Assembly (NCBI RefSeq): GCF_025567405.1
Contig: NZ_JAOQKJ010000014.1
Span: 1 to 64,000 of the forward strand
Source: Suilimivivens aceti
Lineage (GTDB): Bacteria > Bacillota > Clostridia > Lachnospirales > Lachnospiraceae
Direction: 5' to 3'
DNA length: 64,000 bases
This document shows positions 9,572 through 18,626 of this stretch, in pieces (within the stretch, counting starts at the first letter, position 1; each line of letters begins with the position of its first letter). A program made the translations under genes and the position numbers. The notes below the pieces were generated by a model. That model saw only the letters and a list, made by a program, of their open reading frames with translations. It was not told the origin of the DNA and made no database searches.

Positions 9572-10720
9572 CTACTCATTTTCCATAAAAAGCGCCATCA
9601 GATATTCTGCAGCCGGAAGGAGGATCTCCGGATCCACCTTAAATCCCGGCTGATGGATGGCCTCTCCTACACCGGTACCGATCTTAATATAACACCCCGG
9701 CCGCTTCTCTTCATAGAAGGAGAAGTCATCACCACCCATGGAGCTTTCTTCCGGCACAATCAGAAAGCTCTGTTTTTTTGCTGTTTCTTCTGCAGCCCCC
9801 GCCATTGCCGGGTCATTTACGACTGCCGGGGAACCCGGATACCACTGAAATTCCGCTGATGCCCCATAAGCCTTCGCCGTCATTTCCGTGATCTCACGAA
9901 GTCTCCTTTCGAAAAGCACCCGGTCTTCCCTGTTCATCGTCCGTACCGTCCCCTCTAATTCTGCTGTTTCCGGTACCACATTCCATGTATTCCCTGCTTC
10001 TATCCTTGTCACACTGATCAGTGTCGGATGAAAAGCATCACTGTTTCTTGTCACAACTGTCTGAAACGCCTGTACCATTGCTGCAGCCGCAGGGATCGGA
10101 TCAATACCGGTATCCGGATGCGCACCGTGACATCCCTTTCCGGTGATCTTGATCAGAAAACGGTCCGCAGCCGCTGCCACATAGCCTTCCCGGATACCAA
10201 TAGTTCCTACCGGATTGGTGGGATCGGCATGAAAGCCCCAGATCAGCTCCACATCATCGATCAGATCTGTTTCTGTGATCTTCTCTGCTCCCCTGGCGGA
10301 TTCCTCCGCCGGCTGGAAAATGATCTTTACTGTGCCGGCAAGCGCCTTCCTATTCTGCTGCAAAAGCACAGCACAGCCAAGTCCTGCCGTAATATGGAAA
10401 TCGTGTCCACAGGCATGCATTTTCCCCTTTATTTCAGAGGCATAAGGGACACCACTCTCTTCAAGAATCGGGAGAGCATCAATATCGCAGCGAAGAGCCC
10501 GCACAGCTCCCCCTCTCTCTCCATGGATCACAGCGATAAGTCCTGTCTCCAGCTCTGAATCCATGATCCCGATCCCATGCTCTGTCAAAAACTCCCTTAT
10601 CTTCTCTGTTGTCTGATATTCTTCATAGGACAGCTCCGGATGTCTGTGAAACCAGAAAAAGGCTTCCTGTAATTCATGCCCGAGCTGTAACCCTTCCTTC
10701 TCCAGTTCTTTGCCTTCCAT
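9572..10720 (-). CDS. M20-family amidohydrolase/aminoacylase
   Basis: A metal-dependent amidohydrolase of the M20D type (N-acyl-amino-acid deacylase, IAA-amino-acid hydrolase, carboxypeptidase-like). About 382 aa. The metal-binding HACGHDFH and the catalytic glutamates in QPAEESARGAEK are visible, as are the dimerisation-domain HGAHPD and the C-terminal IHQPGF histidine. Start chosen at 10720 because GAGGA lies 9 bases upstream; an ATG at 10726 is the alternative. It is the last gene of the peptide-transporter operon, 25 bases after the second permease, which suggests it processes imported peptides or acylated amino acids. The exact substrate is unknown. Confidence 0.9.
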   Translation of the reverse strand: MEGKELEKEGLQLGHELQEAFFWFHRHPELSYEEYQTTEKIREFLTEHGIGIMDSELETGLIAVIHGERGGAVRALRCDIDALPILEESGVPYASEIKGKMHACGHDFHITAGLGCAVLLQQNRKALAGTVKIIFQPAEESARGAEKITETDLIDDVELIWGFHADPTNPVGTIGIREGYVAAAADRFLIKITGKGCHGAHPDTGIDPIPAAAAMVQAFQTVVTRNSDAFHPTLISVTRIEAGNTWNVVPETAELEGTVRTMNREDRVLFERRLREITEMTAKAYGASAEFQWYPGSPAVVNDPAMAGAAEETAKKQSFLIVPEESSMGGDDFSFYEEKRPGCYIKIGTGVGEAIHQPGFKVDPEILLPAAEYLMALFMENE

Positions 10721-10745
10721 ACGCATATTTCCTCGCATCACATTT

Positions 10746-11648
10746 TTATTTACTGTTGGGATCCACTGCATCCCGCAGAGCATCTCCAATAAAGTTAATT
10801 GCCATAACCAGGATCACTATGAGGAGTCCCGGTGGAACCCAGAGCCATGGCTGCTTTGTCAGCACAGTCAGTGATTCTGCTCCGTTTAACATATTACCAA
10901 GGCTGGCTGTCGGCGGCTGTACACCCATGCCAAGAAAGCTTAAGGCTGCTTCATCCAGCATGGACAACGCCAGCACCGAGGTCGCATAGACAAGGATCGG
11001 AGCCACTGTATTTGGCAGGATCTCCGAAAACAGAATATGCTTTAAGGACATGCCTGCCACCAGATTTCCCTTGATAAAATTCGTTTCCCGCAGATTCAGC
11101 ACATTTCCCCTGACCAGTCTTGCGATCCCCGGCCAGTCTACAAAGCCGAGGATCAGTATAATACTCCAAAGTCCCGGCTTAAAGATCGCTGCCGCTACCA
11201 GCACAAGCAAAATATAGGGAAAAGACATCACCATATCTGTAAAGCGCATGATCACCATATCTGCGGCGCCGCCAAAATATCCTGCTATCAGACCGAGTAC
11301 CACACCGATCACTGTAGAGATCAGTGTTGCCATGATCCCGACAAGCAGAGATATTCTCATGGCATAAAGAAGTCTGCTCAGGACATCCCTTCCGATCTGA
11401 TCTGTTCCAAGAAGAAACTCCCTGGACGGTGCACCGCTGAAGGATCCTGCGATCTCATTGGGATCATAGGGGGCAAGAACAGGAGCGAAAAGAGCAGCCA
11501 GTCCAAGAATGATAAATACAATAAGGCTGATCATGCCGAGCTTATGTTTTTTAAATCTACGAAAGACAGTCTGCAGATAGCTCTCACTGGTTATATCCTT
11601 CTCCGGCATACCATGTTCTGTCAGATTTTTTTCTTTTTTCTTTTTCAT
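10746..11648 (-). CDS. Peptide/nickel-type ABC transporter permease (OppC/DppC-like)
   Basis: Second inner-membrane permease of the peptide transporter. 300 aa. The N-terminus carries the OppC_N-type segment (FRRFKKHKLGMISLIVFIILG) with the first membrane helix, followed by a BPD_transp_1 domain of about five more helices. The ATPase-contact EAA loop is recognisable near GNVLNLRETNFIKGN. DDxxx loop LLGTDQIGRDVLSRLLYAMR is typical of OppC/DppC. It begins 10 bases after the first permease stop, with GGAGGCAGCC upstream. Confidence 0.93.
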   Translation of the reverse strand: MKKKKEKNLTEHGMPEKDITSESYLQTVFRRFKKHKLGMISLIVFIILGLAALFAPVLAPYDPNEIAGSFSGAPSREFLLGTDQIGRDVLSRLLYAMRISLLVGIMATLISTVIGVVLGLIAGYFGGAADMVIMRFTDMVMSFPYILLVLVAAAIFKPGLWSIILILGFVDWPGIARLVRGNVLNLRETNFIKGNLVAGMSLKHILFSEILPNTVAPILVYATSVLALSMLDEAALSFLGMGVQPPTASLGNMLNGAESLTVLTKQPWLWVPPGLLIVILVMAINFIGDALRDAVDPNSK

Positions 11649-11658
11649 GGCTGCCTCC

Positions 11659-12606
11659 TTAATCCAGTGAAATAGTAGGATCTACCAGTGCATACAGGAT
11701 ATCCGTCACCAGATTGGCGATGAGGACAACCACTGCCGAAAGCAGGCAGACACCCATGATCACGGGGTAATCCCTTCCAATAATAGCACTCATGGTCATA
11801 AGTCCAAGTCCCGGCCAGGAAAATACCTGTTCTATGATAACTGCACCGCCAAACAGCATGGGGATCTCCATGCCAATTACCGTTACGATCGGCACCAGTG
11901 CATTTCTCAGTGCATGCTTATAAATAACACGGAATCTTCCGATTCCCTTGGCTCTTGCTGTCCTTAAATAATCCTGCTGCAGGATCTCCAGTACGGCACT
12001 TCGGATATAACGGATATTGCTTCCTGCCATGGATGTGGCAAGAACGATCACCGGCATCACCATATGCTTTGCCACATCTGCTGCGCCACCCTTTGTACCA
12101 AGTGTGATCATCCCACTCGAGGGCAGGAGCTTCAGCTTGATTGTAAAAATATAAATAAGGAGCAGTGACAGGAAAAATCCCGGTATGCTGCTTCCAAGGA
12201 AGGAAGCAGTCACTACTGCATAATCCCCTTTGGAATACTGGTGGATCGCACTGTAAATGCCTGCCGGCACTGCAAGGATCAGGCTCACGACCAGGGAAAC
12301 TCCCATCAGCAGGAGGGTCGGTCCCAGATGGCTTCTGATCATTTCCAAAACCGGCTGATAAGATTTTACAGAATAACCCATATTCCCGTGAAGAAGCTGT
12401 GAAAGCCATACAAAATACTGGATATAAAAGGGTTTGTCCAGTCCCATGGCGATCTTTTTAGCCTCTACTGCAGCTTCCGATACCCTCGGTCCCTTCAGCA
12501 TTTCAAGAGGACTTCCTGCCAGACACATGATGGCATAGTCTATAATGGTAATTCCAATCAGCACCGGGATAGCAATCAGAATCCGCTTGATTATATATTT
12601 GGTCAT
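11659..12606 (-). CDS. Peptide/nickel-type ABC transporter permease (OppB/DppB-like)
   Basis: First inner-membrane permease of the peptide transporter, about 315 aa from the ATG at 12606, giving MTKYIIKRILIAIPVLIG, a standard OppB start. A longer in-frame extension upstream is rejected because it runs back into the preceding ATPase gene and because GGAGGGAAG sits just before 12606. The start overlaps the ATPase stop as ATGA, indicating translational coupling. Six membrane segments and the EAA loop (DYLRTARAKGIGRFRVIYKH) are visible. Confidence 0.94.
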   Translation of the reverse strand: MTKYIIKRILIAIPVLIGITIIDYAIMCLAGSPLEMLKGPRVSEAAVEAKKIAMGLDKPFYIQYFVWLSQLLHGNMGYSVKSYQPVLEMIRSHLGPTLLLMGVSLVVSLILAVPAGIYSAIHQYSKGDYAVVTASFLGSSIPGFFLSLLLIYIFTIKLKLLPSSGMITLGTKGGAADVAKHMVMPVIVLATSMAGSNIRYIRSAVLEILQQDYLRTARAKGIGRFRVIYKHALRNALVPIVTVIGMEIPMLFGGAVIIEQVFSWPGLGLMTMSAIIGRDYPVIMGVCLLSAVVVLIANLVTDILYALVDPTISLD

Positions 12607-13628
12607 GCTTCTTCCCTCCTGCCTTCTTCTGTCATAGCAATAGGACACGCTGTCATATGTCCACTGCCTGGTAATGTTTCCTGCATCTCCGGCTCTCTCT
12701 GTCTGCAGATATCTGTGGCATAGGGACACCTTGGATGGAACCTGCAGCCCGTGGGAGGTTCAATACTGCTTCCCACCTCTCCCATAAGGATCTTCCTTCC
12801 ATCCTCCCTTTCATCCGGATCCGGTACCGGAACTGCAGAAAGAAGAGCTCTCGTATAGGGATGTACCGGATGATTGAAAATCTCCTTAGCCTCTCCCATT
12901 TCCACGATCTTACCAAGATACATGACTGCGATCCTGTCGCTGACATAATTGACAGCGCCAAGTCCATGACCTACAAACAGAAGGGTCAGTCCAAGCTCCT
13001 TCTGCAGGCTGCGCAGCAGGTTCAGGATCTGTGCCTGGATAGATACGTCCAGGGCACTGACTGGCTCATCACAGACGATAAACTCCGGATTCAGCGAAAG
13101 TGCCTTGGCTATTCCGATACGCTGCCGCTGTCCTCCCGAAAACTCGTGCGGATATCTTCCAAGGACACTTCTTGGCAGCCCTACCATATCGAGCAGGTTC
13201 AGGATATCCTTTTCCACACTGGCTTTCGTTGAGATCCCATGATACAGCATGGGCTGTGCCAGAATCTCATAAATATGCTTCCTTGGATTTAAGGATGAAT
13301 AAGGATCCTGAAATACCATCTGCAGCTTGGTACGAAAAGGCTTTACATCCTTCCGGTTCATCCTTCCAAGATCGTGATCCTTATAATATACCGTCCCGTC
13401 TGTGGGCTTTTCAAGTCCCACAAGCTGCCTTCCTATGGTGGATTTTCCACAGCCTGATTCTCCCACAAGTCCAAGCGTTTCTCCCTGACAGATCTGGAAG
13501 CTGACACCGTCCACTGCCTTAACATAGCCAGTAGTATGGGTAATGATCCCGCCTTTAATTGGATAATATTTTTTCAAATTTTCAATCCGAAGCAGAGGCA
13601 TCTTCTCTTCGCTTTGTTTATGATTCAT
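12603..13628 (-). CDS. Peptide ABC transporter ATP-binding protein (OppF/DppF-like)
   Basis: One of two cytoplasmic ATPases that power the importer. 341 aa. Walker A is GESGCGKST, the signature is FSGGQRQRIGIAKAL, Walker B ends in FIVCDEP, and the oligopeptide-transporter C-terminal extension contains a CRFHPRCPYATDICR cysteine cluster. Such clusters bind a 4Fe-4S centre in some dipeptide transporters. The start overlaps the OppD-like gene by 11 bases, and GGAGGTATCCAGG precedes the ATG. Confidence 0.95.
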   Translation of the reverse strand: MNHKQSEEKMPLLRIENLKKYYPIKGGIITHTTGYVKAVDGVSFQICQGETLGLVGESGCGKSTIGRQLVGLEKPTDGTVYYKDHDLGRMNRKDVKPFRTKLQMVFQDPYSSLNPRKHIYEILAQPMLYHGISTKASVEKDILNLLDMVGLPRSVLGRYPHEFSGGQRQRIGIAKALSLNPEFIVCDEPVSALDVSIQAQILNLLRSLQKELGLTLLFVGHGLGAVNYVSDRIAVMYLGKIVEMGEAKEIFNHPVHPYTRALLSAVPVPDPDEREDGRKILMGEVGSSIEPPTGCRFHPRCPYATDICRQREPEMQETLPGSGHMTACPIAMTEEGRREEA

Positions 13629-14604
13629 CCTGGATACCTCCCTCCTTCCTTACAATACATCTCGCCATATGACCGTCGCCAAATTCATAATTTTCCTGTG
13701 GCTTGTCACATTCCGGCCTGCGATAGCTGCAGCGATCTGCAAAACGGCAGCCCGGAATATGGTCGTAGCTTTCCGGTACGATGCCGGGAATTGCCTTAAG
13801 CTGTCGTTCTGCCGTGTCCCGGATCGTAGGTACCGTGTCCATAAGCGCTTTGGTATAAGGATGTTTTGGATGCCTGAAGAGCTCCCGCACGGGTGCCTCC
13901 TCAATGATCTGCCCTGCATACATGACGATGACACGGTCTGCCATATGCGCTACCAGTCCGATGTCATGGGTGATCAGGATCATGGCCATTTTGTTTTCCT
14001 TCTGCAGCTCCTTTAAAAGCTGCATAATCTGTGCCTGTATCGTCACATCAAGAGCTGTCGTCGGCTCATCTGCGATCAGGAGCTTCGGCTTACAGGAAAG
14101 CGCCATGGCGATCATGACACGCTGACGCATTCCTCCTGACAGTGTATGGGGATACTTTTTCATGGTGCTCTTTGCATCCGGCATACCAACTCTTGAGAGA
14201 AGCTCTTCTGCCTGTTTCCTGGCCTCATCTTTGGAAAGACCTCTGTGGATCTGAAGGCTTTCCATAATCTGGTTACCTACTGTAAATACAGGATTCAGCG
14301 AAGTTAAAGGATCCTGAAAGATCATGGTCATCTGATCTCCTCGGATTTTATCCAGTTCCTTTTCCGTCATAGCTAACAGATCTCTGTCCTCAAACAGTAC
14401 CTTTCCTTCTGTTACTTTGCCGCCCCTTGACAAAAGGCCCATAACAGACAGATTGGTAACGCTCTTTCCACAACCTGACTCACCAACGATGCAGACCACT
14501 TCTCCTTCATCAACATGAAAGCTGACATGATCCACACTGGTCGTTTCCCCGTAGTCTCCTGTAAATACAGTAGTAAGTCCCTCTACCTCCAGTAAATGTG
14601 ACAT
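13618..14604 (-). CDS. Peptide ABC transporter ATP-binding protein (OppD/DppD-like)
   Basis: Companion ATPase of the importer. 328 aa. Walker A is GESGCGKS, the signature is LSGGMRQRVMIAMAL and Walker B is LLIADEPTTALD. The C-terminal extension has CRFADRCSYRRPEC, again a four-cysteine cluster. It follows the binding-protein gene after 85 bases that hold a hairpin, and overlaps the next ATPase gene. Confidence 0.95.
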   Translation of the reverse strand: MSHLLEVEGLTTVFTGDYGETTSVDHVSFHVDEGEVVCIVGESGCGKSVTNLSVMGLLSRGGKVTEGKVLFEDRDLLAMTEKELDKIRGDQMTMIFQDPLTSLNPVFTVGNQIMESLQIHRGLSKDEARKQAEELLSRVGMPDAKSTMKKYPHTLSGGMRQRVMIAMALSCKPKLLIADEPTTALDVTIQAQIMQLLKELQKENKMAMILITHDIGLVAHMADRVIVMYAGQIIEEAPVRELFRHPKHPYTKALMDTVPTIRDTAERQLKAIPGIVPESYDHIPGCRFADRCSYRRPECDKPQENYEFGDGHMARCIVRKEGGIQDES

Positions 14605-14631
14605 GATGTTTCCTCTCTCTTTATATGGATA

Positions 14632-14663
14632 ATACCACAGACCGGTCTCCCGGCCTGCGGTAT
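14632..14663 (-). other. Intercistronic hairpin between binding-protein and ATPase genes
   Basis: An imperfect stem, ATACC-CAG-CCGG against CCGG-CTG-GGTAT, closes on a four-base loop. There is no T-run behind it on the minus strand. Such hairpins after a solute-binding-protein gene commonly protect the upstream message, giving more binding protein than membrane components. That role here is inferred. Confidence 0.5.
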
Positions 14664-14689
14664 CTGAATTCCTGCCTTTCTTTTAACGC

Positions 14690-16372
14690 TTATTCAACGA
14701 TATCCCATTCCTGGATATTGTTGAAAAGTCCATATACATTGGCATGTACATTGGTCAGTCTCTTGTTCACTGCGCCCTGTGCACTGATCACATAAGCAGA
14801 AAACATCGGTACATCTTCCTGTGTCTGCTTGTCAATGATGGAGTACAGATCTTTAAGACTTGCCTTGTCATCTGTGGAGCCAACCTGTGCCAGTGCATCA
14901 TCAATTGCGGAATTGCTGTAACCGGTCCAGCTGTCCTCTCCACCAAGAAGCCATGCGATATCTACGGAAGGATCGATCGGCGGATAAGTGTACTGTACTG
15001 CAAACAGATCATAATCAGTGCCGCCTGCCATGCTCATCAGTGTAGCAAGGTCAACTGTCTGTACCTCTACCTTGATCCCAACCTGTGCCCACTGTGCTGC
15101 CATTACCTGCGCTGCATTCACGAAGGTGCCATCACCGGAATTTACAAAGAAACGCAGTGTCTGTGAGCCATCCCAGCCAGCTTCTGCAAGAAGCTCTTTT
15201 GCCTTTTCAGGATCATAGGAAATCGGTGTAATACTGTCATCGAAGTAAGGACTTGCAGATGATACAAAGCCATCGATCACTTCGCCATGTCCCTTCAGCA
15301 GATCATCTACGATCTTCTGTCTGTCAATCGCATATACAAGCGCCTGACGTACTCTGGCATCTGGAATGTTCTTTGTCTGGATAAATACAGACTGGTTGGT
15401 TACAGGAGAACCATAAACAACATTCACATTCTCAAGAGCATCAATGCTGTCATTGTCTTCCTGCGGGATATTGGTCATGGTGTGGCTTGTAACATCAATT
15501 TCGCCGGACTGCAGACTGGAGTATACCTGGCTGGCATCAAGGATCTTGAAGTTCATCTTGCCAATCTTCGGTGCTCCCTTCCAGTAGTTTTCATTGGCTA
15601 CATAAGAAATGTAATGGTTAGTATCATAATCAGTTACCATATAAGGACCACTGACAACATCAGGATGATTGAACCAGTCACTTGTAGTCAGCTCGCCTTC
15701 AGCAATATTCTCAATAACGCTCTTTGGCATGGTATGGAAATATGCTGCATATGAGCTCATAAAGGTGATCATGCTCATAGGCTCCTTGGTTGTAAACTGT
15801 ACTGTCTTTTCATCAACAGCAGTCACACCGGAAACCTCTGTAGCTCCTTCCTCTACAAATCCTGTCTCGGAATCTACGCCTTCAAACACTCCATAAACCA
15901 GAGTTGCATTGGCTACCAGCGGACTTGCCAGACGAAGGAAGGAATAGGTCACATCATCAGAGGTGATCGGCGTACCGTCTGACCATACAGCATCTTCATT
16001 GATATGAACAATGAAATTTTTGTTATCCTCTGTGGTAATGGAATCTGCCAGCAGATACTCAAAGCTCAGATCCTCTGCAAAGTCAACTAACGGAAGGAAC
16101 TCCAGATCCACTGCATACTTATTAATAAATGTCTGATCGATAACAAAGGGATTGATGCTTCCCAGGGAGTCCGTCACTCCGATATTAACGATCTTTTCTC
16201 CGGAAGCTGCTTCTCCTGCAGCTCCTGCTTCTGATGTTCCTTCTACTGTTGCATCATCTGCGCTCCCGGCAGGCATTTCTGTGCTTCCACAGCCAGCAAG
16301 ACCTAATACCATAGCTGCTGTCAGCACCAGTGCCAGTACTTTGTTTCCTGATTTTGCATGAAACTTTTTCAT
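14690..16372 (-). CDS. Peptide ABC transporter substrate-binding lipoprotein (family 5)
   Basis: Extracellular lipoprotein that delivers peptide to the permease. 560 aa. A type II signal peptide ends in the lipobox LAGC at about residue 28, followed by a low-complexity Ser/Ala/Glu linker. The mature part has family 5 hallmarks such as WSDGTPITSDDVTYSF and YDPEKAKELLAEAGW. First gene of a six-gene operon running to 9572. The ATG follows GGAGGAGAAT. Confidence 0.95.
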   Translation of the reverse strand: MKKFHAKSGNKVLALVLTAAMVLGLAGCGSTEMPAGSADDATVEGTSEAGAAGEAASGEKIVNIGVTDSLGSINPFVIDQTFINKYAVDLEFLPLVDFAEDLSFEYLLADSITTEDNKNFIVHINEDAVWSDGTPITSDDVTYSFLRLASPLVANATLVYGVFEGVDSETGFVEEGATEVSGVTAVDEKTVQFTTKEPMSMITFMSSYAAYFHTMPKSVIENIAEGELTTSDWFNHPDVVSGPYMVTDYDTNHYISYVANENYWKGAPKIGKMNFKILDASQVYSSLQSGEIDVTSHTMTNIPQEDNDSIDALENVNVVYGSPVTNQSVFIQTKNIPDARVRQALVYAIDRQKIVDDLLKGHGEVIDGFVSSASPYFDDSITPISYDPEKAKELLAEAGWDGSQTLRFFVNSGDGTFVNAAQVMAAQWAQVGIKVEVQTVDLATLMSMAGGTDYDLFAVQYTYPPIDPSVDIAWLLGGEDSWTGYSNSAIDDALAQVGSTDDKASLKDLYSIIDKQTQEDVPMFSAYVISAQGAVNKRLTNVHANVYGLFNNIQEWDIVE

Positions 16373-16426
16373 ATTCTCCTCCTGTCTCTATCCATTTCCT
16401 AGTATTCTTATATAGATAGTGGCTTA

Positions 16427-16455
16427 ATTATACTTATGCACTTTACAAAAGTCAA
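16427..16455 (-). promoter_or_regulatory. Promoter of the peptide-transporter operon
   Basis: On the minus strand TTGACT (16450-16455), 17 bases, TATAAT (16427-16432). This is a near-consensus vegetative promoter, about 55 bases upstream of the binding-protein ATG. The divergent C39-like gene starts 82 bases away, so the two genes share an intergenic control region. Confidence 0.8.
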
Positions 16456-16536
16456 TAGATGTGCTTAAAATAGAACTTGTGGTTTGCAGTTTTTTATTTT
16501 ACTATACTTCTTTAAAAAGGTACATAGGCATTTTAT

Positions 16537-17145
16537 ATGAAAAACTTATTAAATTATCAGTCATCTGAATATGATTGTGCACCTGTTTCCGTTACAAACG
16601 GAATCCGATATTTATTCGAAAGAGAAGAAATCTATCCGGATATGATCAAAGGGGTCATGATCTATGGTATGGACAGCTACAATGACCAGGGAGAACCCTG
16701 CAAATACGGCACCTCTCCTGCCTGTATGGAATTTATGGCGGACTGGCTGACACGCTTTGGCCAGATGCACAATTTCCCGATTTCCTGCCACACCGTTTCC
16801 GGCGATAATGTCGCGCTGAAGGAAGGAAGCCCTGTTCTGGATGCTCTTGAAAAAGGCGGTGCCGTTGCCTTGCGTCTTTATCTGGAGGTACCACACTATG
16901 TACTTGCAACCGGTGTCGAAGATGACTGTCTTCTGCTGTTTGACCCATTTTACGAGGAGCCGGGACATCCGGAATTTGATGCTGAATATCATACAGAAGG
17001 AATTACTTTTATTTTTGACCAGCCAAAGAAGGCCAACCGTAAGGTAGCCCTTTCCCGTCTGAACGGCACAGGAAAGGGCTTCTATGAAATGGGTGACCCC
17101 CTTGAACGGAAAGCACTGATCATGTTCAACACGGCAGCCCGGTAA
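16537..17145 (+). CDS. C39-peptidase-like protein
   Basis: A 202-aa cytoplasmic-looking protein with no signal peptide or membrane helix. The N-terminal QSSEYDCAPVSVTNGI places a cysteine at residue 14 in the C39-like Q-x-DC context. A histidine at about 120 (VPHYVLATGV) and an aspartate at about 136 (LLFDPFY) complete a possible Cys-His-Asp triad in the right order. C39 proteases cut double-glycine leader peptides, but stand-alone C39-like proteins of this size are mostly uncharacterised. The ribosome site is weak (AAAAGG at a distance). It is divergent from the peptide transporter, so a peptide-processing role is a reasonable guess only. Confidence 0.65.
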   Translation: MKNLLNYQSSEYDCAPVSVTNGIRYLFEREEIYPDMIKGVMIYGMDSYNDQGEPCKYGTSPACMEFMADWLTRFGQMHNFPISCHTVSGDNVALKEGSPVLDALEKGGAVALRLYLEVPHYVLATGVEDDCLLLFDPFYEEPGHPEFDAEYHTEGITFIFDQPKKANRKVALSRLNGTGKGFYEMGDPLERKALIMFNTAAR

Positions 17146-17182
17146 TTTATTCATTTGATCTTCAAAATGCTTCTGAATTGCT

Positions 17183-17728
17183 TTACTGATCCATCTGCTT
17201 CCCAAGAAATCCGGAAGCAGACTGGACCAGTTTTCTTTCTACTTCACCCATCCTTACTCTTTCGTTGGCAGTGATCAATATCACAGCACCGATCACATCC
17301 CCCTCACAGATAATGGGACTGATCACTTCTGAGCAGAATTCCTCCATATCCTCCTGGATCAACGGGATAAAGCCTTTCTCATTTCTGGATGCCACCAACG
17401 TTTCCCTATGCTCCAGTTTATCCTCAAGCTCCCGGCTCAGATCCTTGCCCAGAATCGTTTTGAACCCACCAGATACCGCTATGATCTGATCCCTGTCCGT
17501 AATAACAGCCACATGTCCGGATACCTGACACAGGCTTTCCGCATACTGCCTTGCAAAGGTATTCATTTCACCGATGGGTGAATATTTCTTCAGGATGATT
17601 TCTCCTTCCCTGTCGGTAAATATCTCAAGCGGGTCACTTTCCCGGATCCGCAGTGTTCTTCTGATTTCCTTAGGGATAACGATTCTGCCAAGATCATCGA
17701 TACGCCTGACAATTCCTGTAGCCTTCAT
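17183..17728 (-). CDS. spoVT: Stage V sporulation protein T
   Basis: Transcription factor that tunes late forespore (sigma-G) gene expression and spore properties. From the ATG at 17728 the protein is 181 aa, near the 178 aa of the Bacillus subtilis protein. Residues 1-50 form the AbrB-type swapped-hairpin DNA-binding domain (MKATGIVRRIDDLGRIVIPK). The rest is a GAF-like domain. A 12-codon upstream extension is rejected because ACAGGAGGACATTTAT precedes 17728. The presence of spoVT indicates an endospore former. Confidence 0.96.
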   Translation of the reverse strand: MKATGIVRRIDDLGRIVIPKEIRRTLRIRESDPLEIFTDREGEIILKKYSPIGEMNTFARQYAESLCQVSGHVAVITDRDQIIAVSGGFKTILGKDLSRELEDKLEHRETLVASRNEKGFIPLIQEDMEEFCSEVISPIICEGDVIGAVILITANERVRMGEVERKLVQSASGFLGKQMDQ

Positions 17729-17780
17729 ATATAAATGTCCTCCTGTTTTCCAATCACTTTCCATATTTGTACTGTATGGG

Positions 17781-17809
17781 TAGTATGTGGAAATCGAAGG
17801 GAATTATAC
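17781..17809 (-). promoter_or_regulatory. Sigma-G/F-type promoter of spoVT
   Basis: On the minus strand GTATA (17805-17809), 17 bases, CATACTA (17781-17787). Both elements fit the forespore sigma consensus (GHATR and CATNHTA) and no good vegetative promoter is seen in the same gap. spoVT is a known sigma-G target in Bacillus, so the match is biologically coherent. Confidence 0.65.
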
Positions 17810-17845
17810 ATTTTTATTCCTGTAATAACCAATCCTGTCAAAGCT

Positions 17846-18625
17846 CTATCTCGTCAGCATGGAAAACAGCATTACCACGATTCCAAGCATCACAAGGATC
17901 ACACCTGTCATCCGGTTCAGTGTCTTCGGTGCTGCCTTATTAGCGATCACTGCTGCAATCCTTGCCCATACCAGAGTAAATATGACACATAGGACAAAAA
18001 CAGTGATATCAGGCATGCCGCCGATCGCAAAGTGGGAAGCAGCACCGGTAAATGCGGTAAAGGCCATAATAAATACGCTCGTCCCTACTGCGGTCTTCAG
18101 TTCATAGCCAAGAACACTTGTAAGGATAAGAAGCATCATCATACCGCCGCCAGCTCCTATAAAGCCACAGATAAAGCCAATCGCAATTCCACAGATGACT
18201 GACTGCCGTGCCCTCTTTCCTACAGCTACTCCCTGCATGGCTTCCTTAGTCGTCATAACGGGCTTCACAATGAACTTGATGCCAAGAAGAAATGTCATAA
18301 ACACAGAGAAATTCCCCATGGTTGTGGAAGGCACCAGGCTGGAGATATAGCTTCCTACTACTGTAAATACGAGAACGCTCACCATCATGATCAGACCATT
18401 TTTGATATCCAGATTTTTGTTTTTACCGTAGGTGTAAGCTGACACAGCACTTGCCAGTACATCAGAAGACAGTGCGATCCCCACCGCCATATAAGGATCC
18501 ATGTGCAAAAAGGTGATCAGCATCGGGCTGATCACTGCTGCCGCACTCATTCCTGCGAAGCCTGTACCAAGACCGGCACCCATTCCTGCAAAAAAGGTAA
18601 CAACGACTGTTAATAATAATTCCAT
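17846..18625 (-). CDS. TSUP-family transporter (TauE/SafE)
   Basis: A 259-aa membrane protein with about eight hydrophobic helices arranged as two halves, each starting with a glycine-rich segment (GMGAGLGTGFAGMSAAAV and GFICGFIGAGGGMMMLL). This internal repeat is diagnostic of the TSUP family, which moves small sulfur- or carbon-containing anions such as sulfite, sulfoacetate or thiosulfate. Substrate here is unknown. It starts one base after the MarR stop, so the two are one operon and MarR probably controls its expression. Confidence 0.9.
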   Translation of the reverse strand: MELLLTVVVTFFAGMGAGLGTGFAGMSAAAVISPMLITFLHMDPYMAVGIALSSDVLASAVSAYTYGKNKNLDIKNGLIMMVSVLVFTVVGSYISSLVPSTTMGNFSVFMTFLLGIKFIVKPVMTTKEAMQGVAVGKRARQSVICGIAIGFICGFIGAGGGMMMLLILTSVLGYELKTAVGTSVFIMAFTAFTGAASHFAIGGMPDITVFVLCVIFTLVWARIAAVIANKAAPKTLNRMTGVILVMLGIVVMLFSMLTR

Positions 18626-18626
18626 C

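Noticed and set aside
12607..12729. Longer N-terminus for the OppB-like permease
   Set aside because: It runs through the end of the ATPase gene and gives non-hydrophobic, unrelated residues before the standard permease start.
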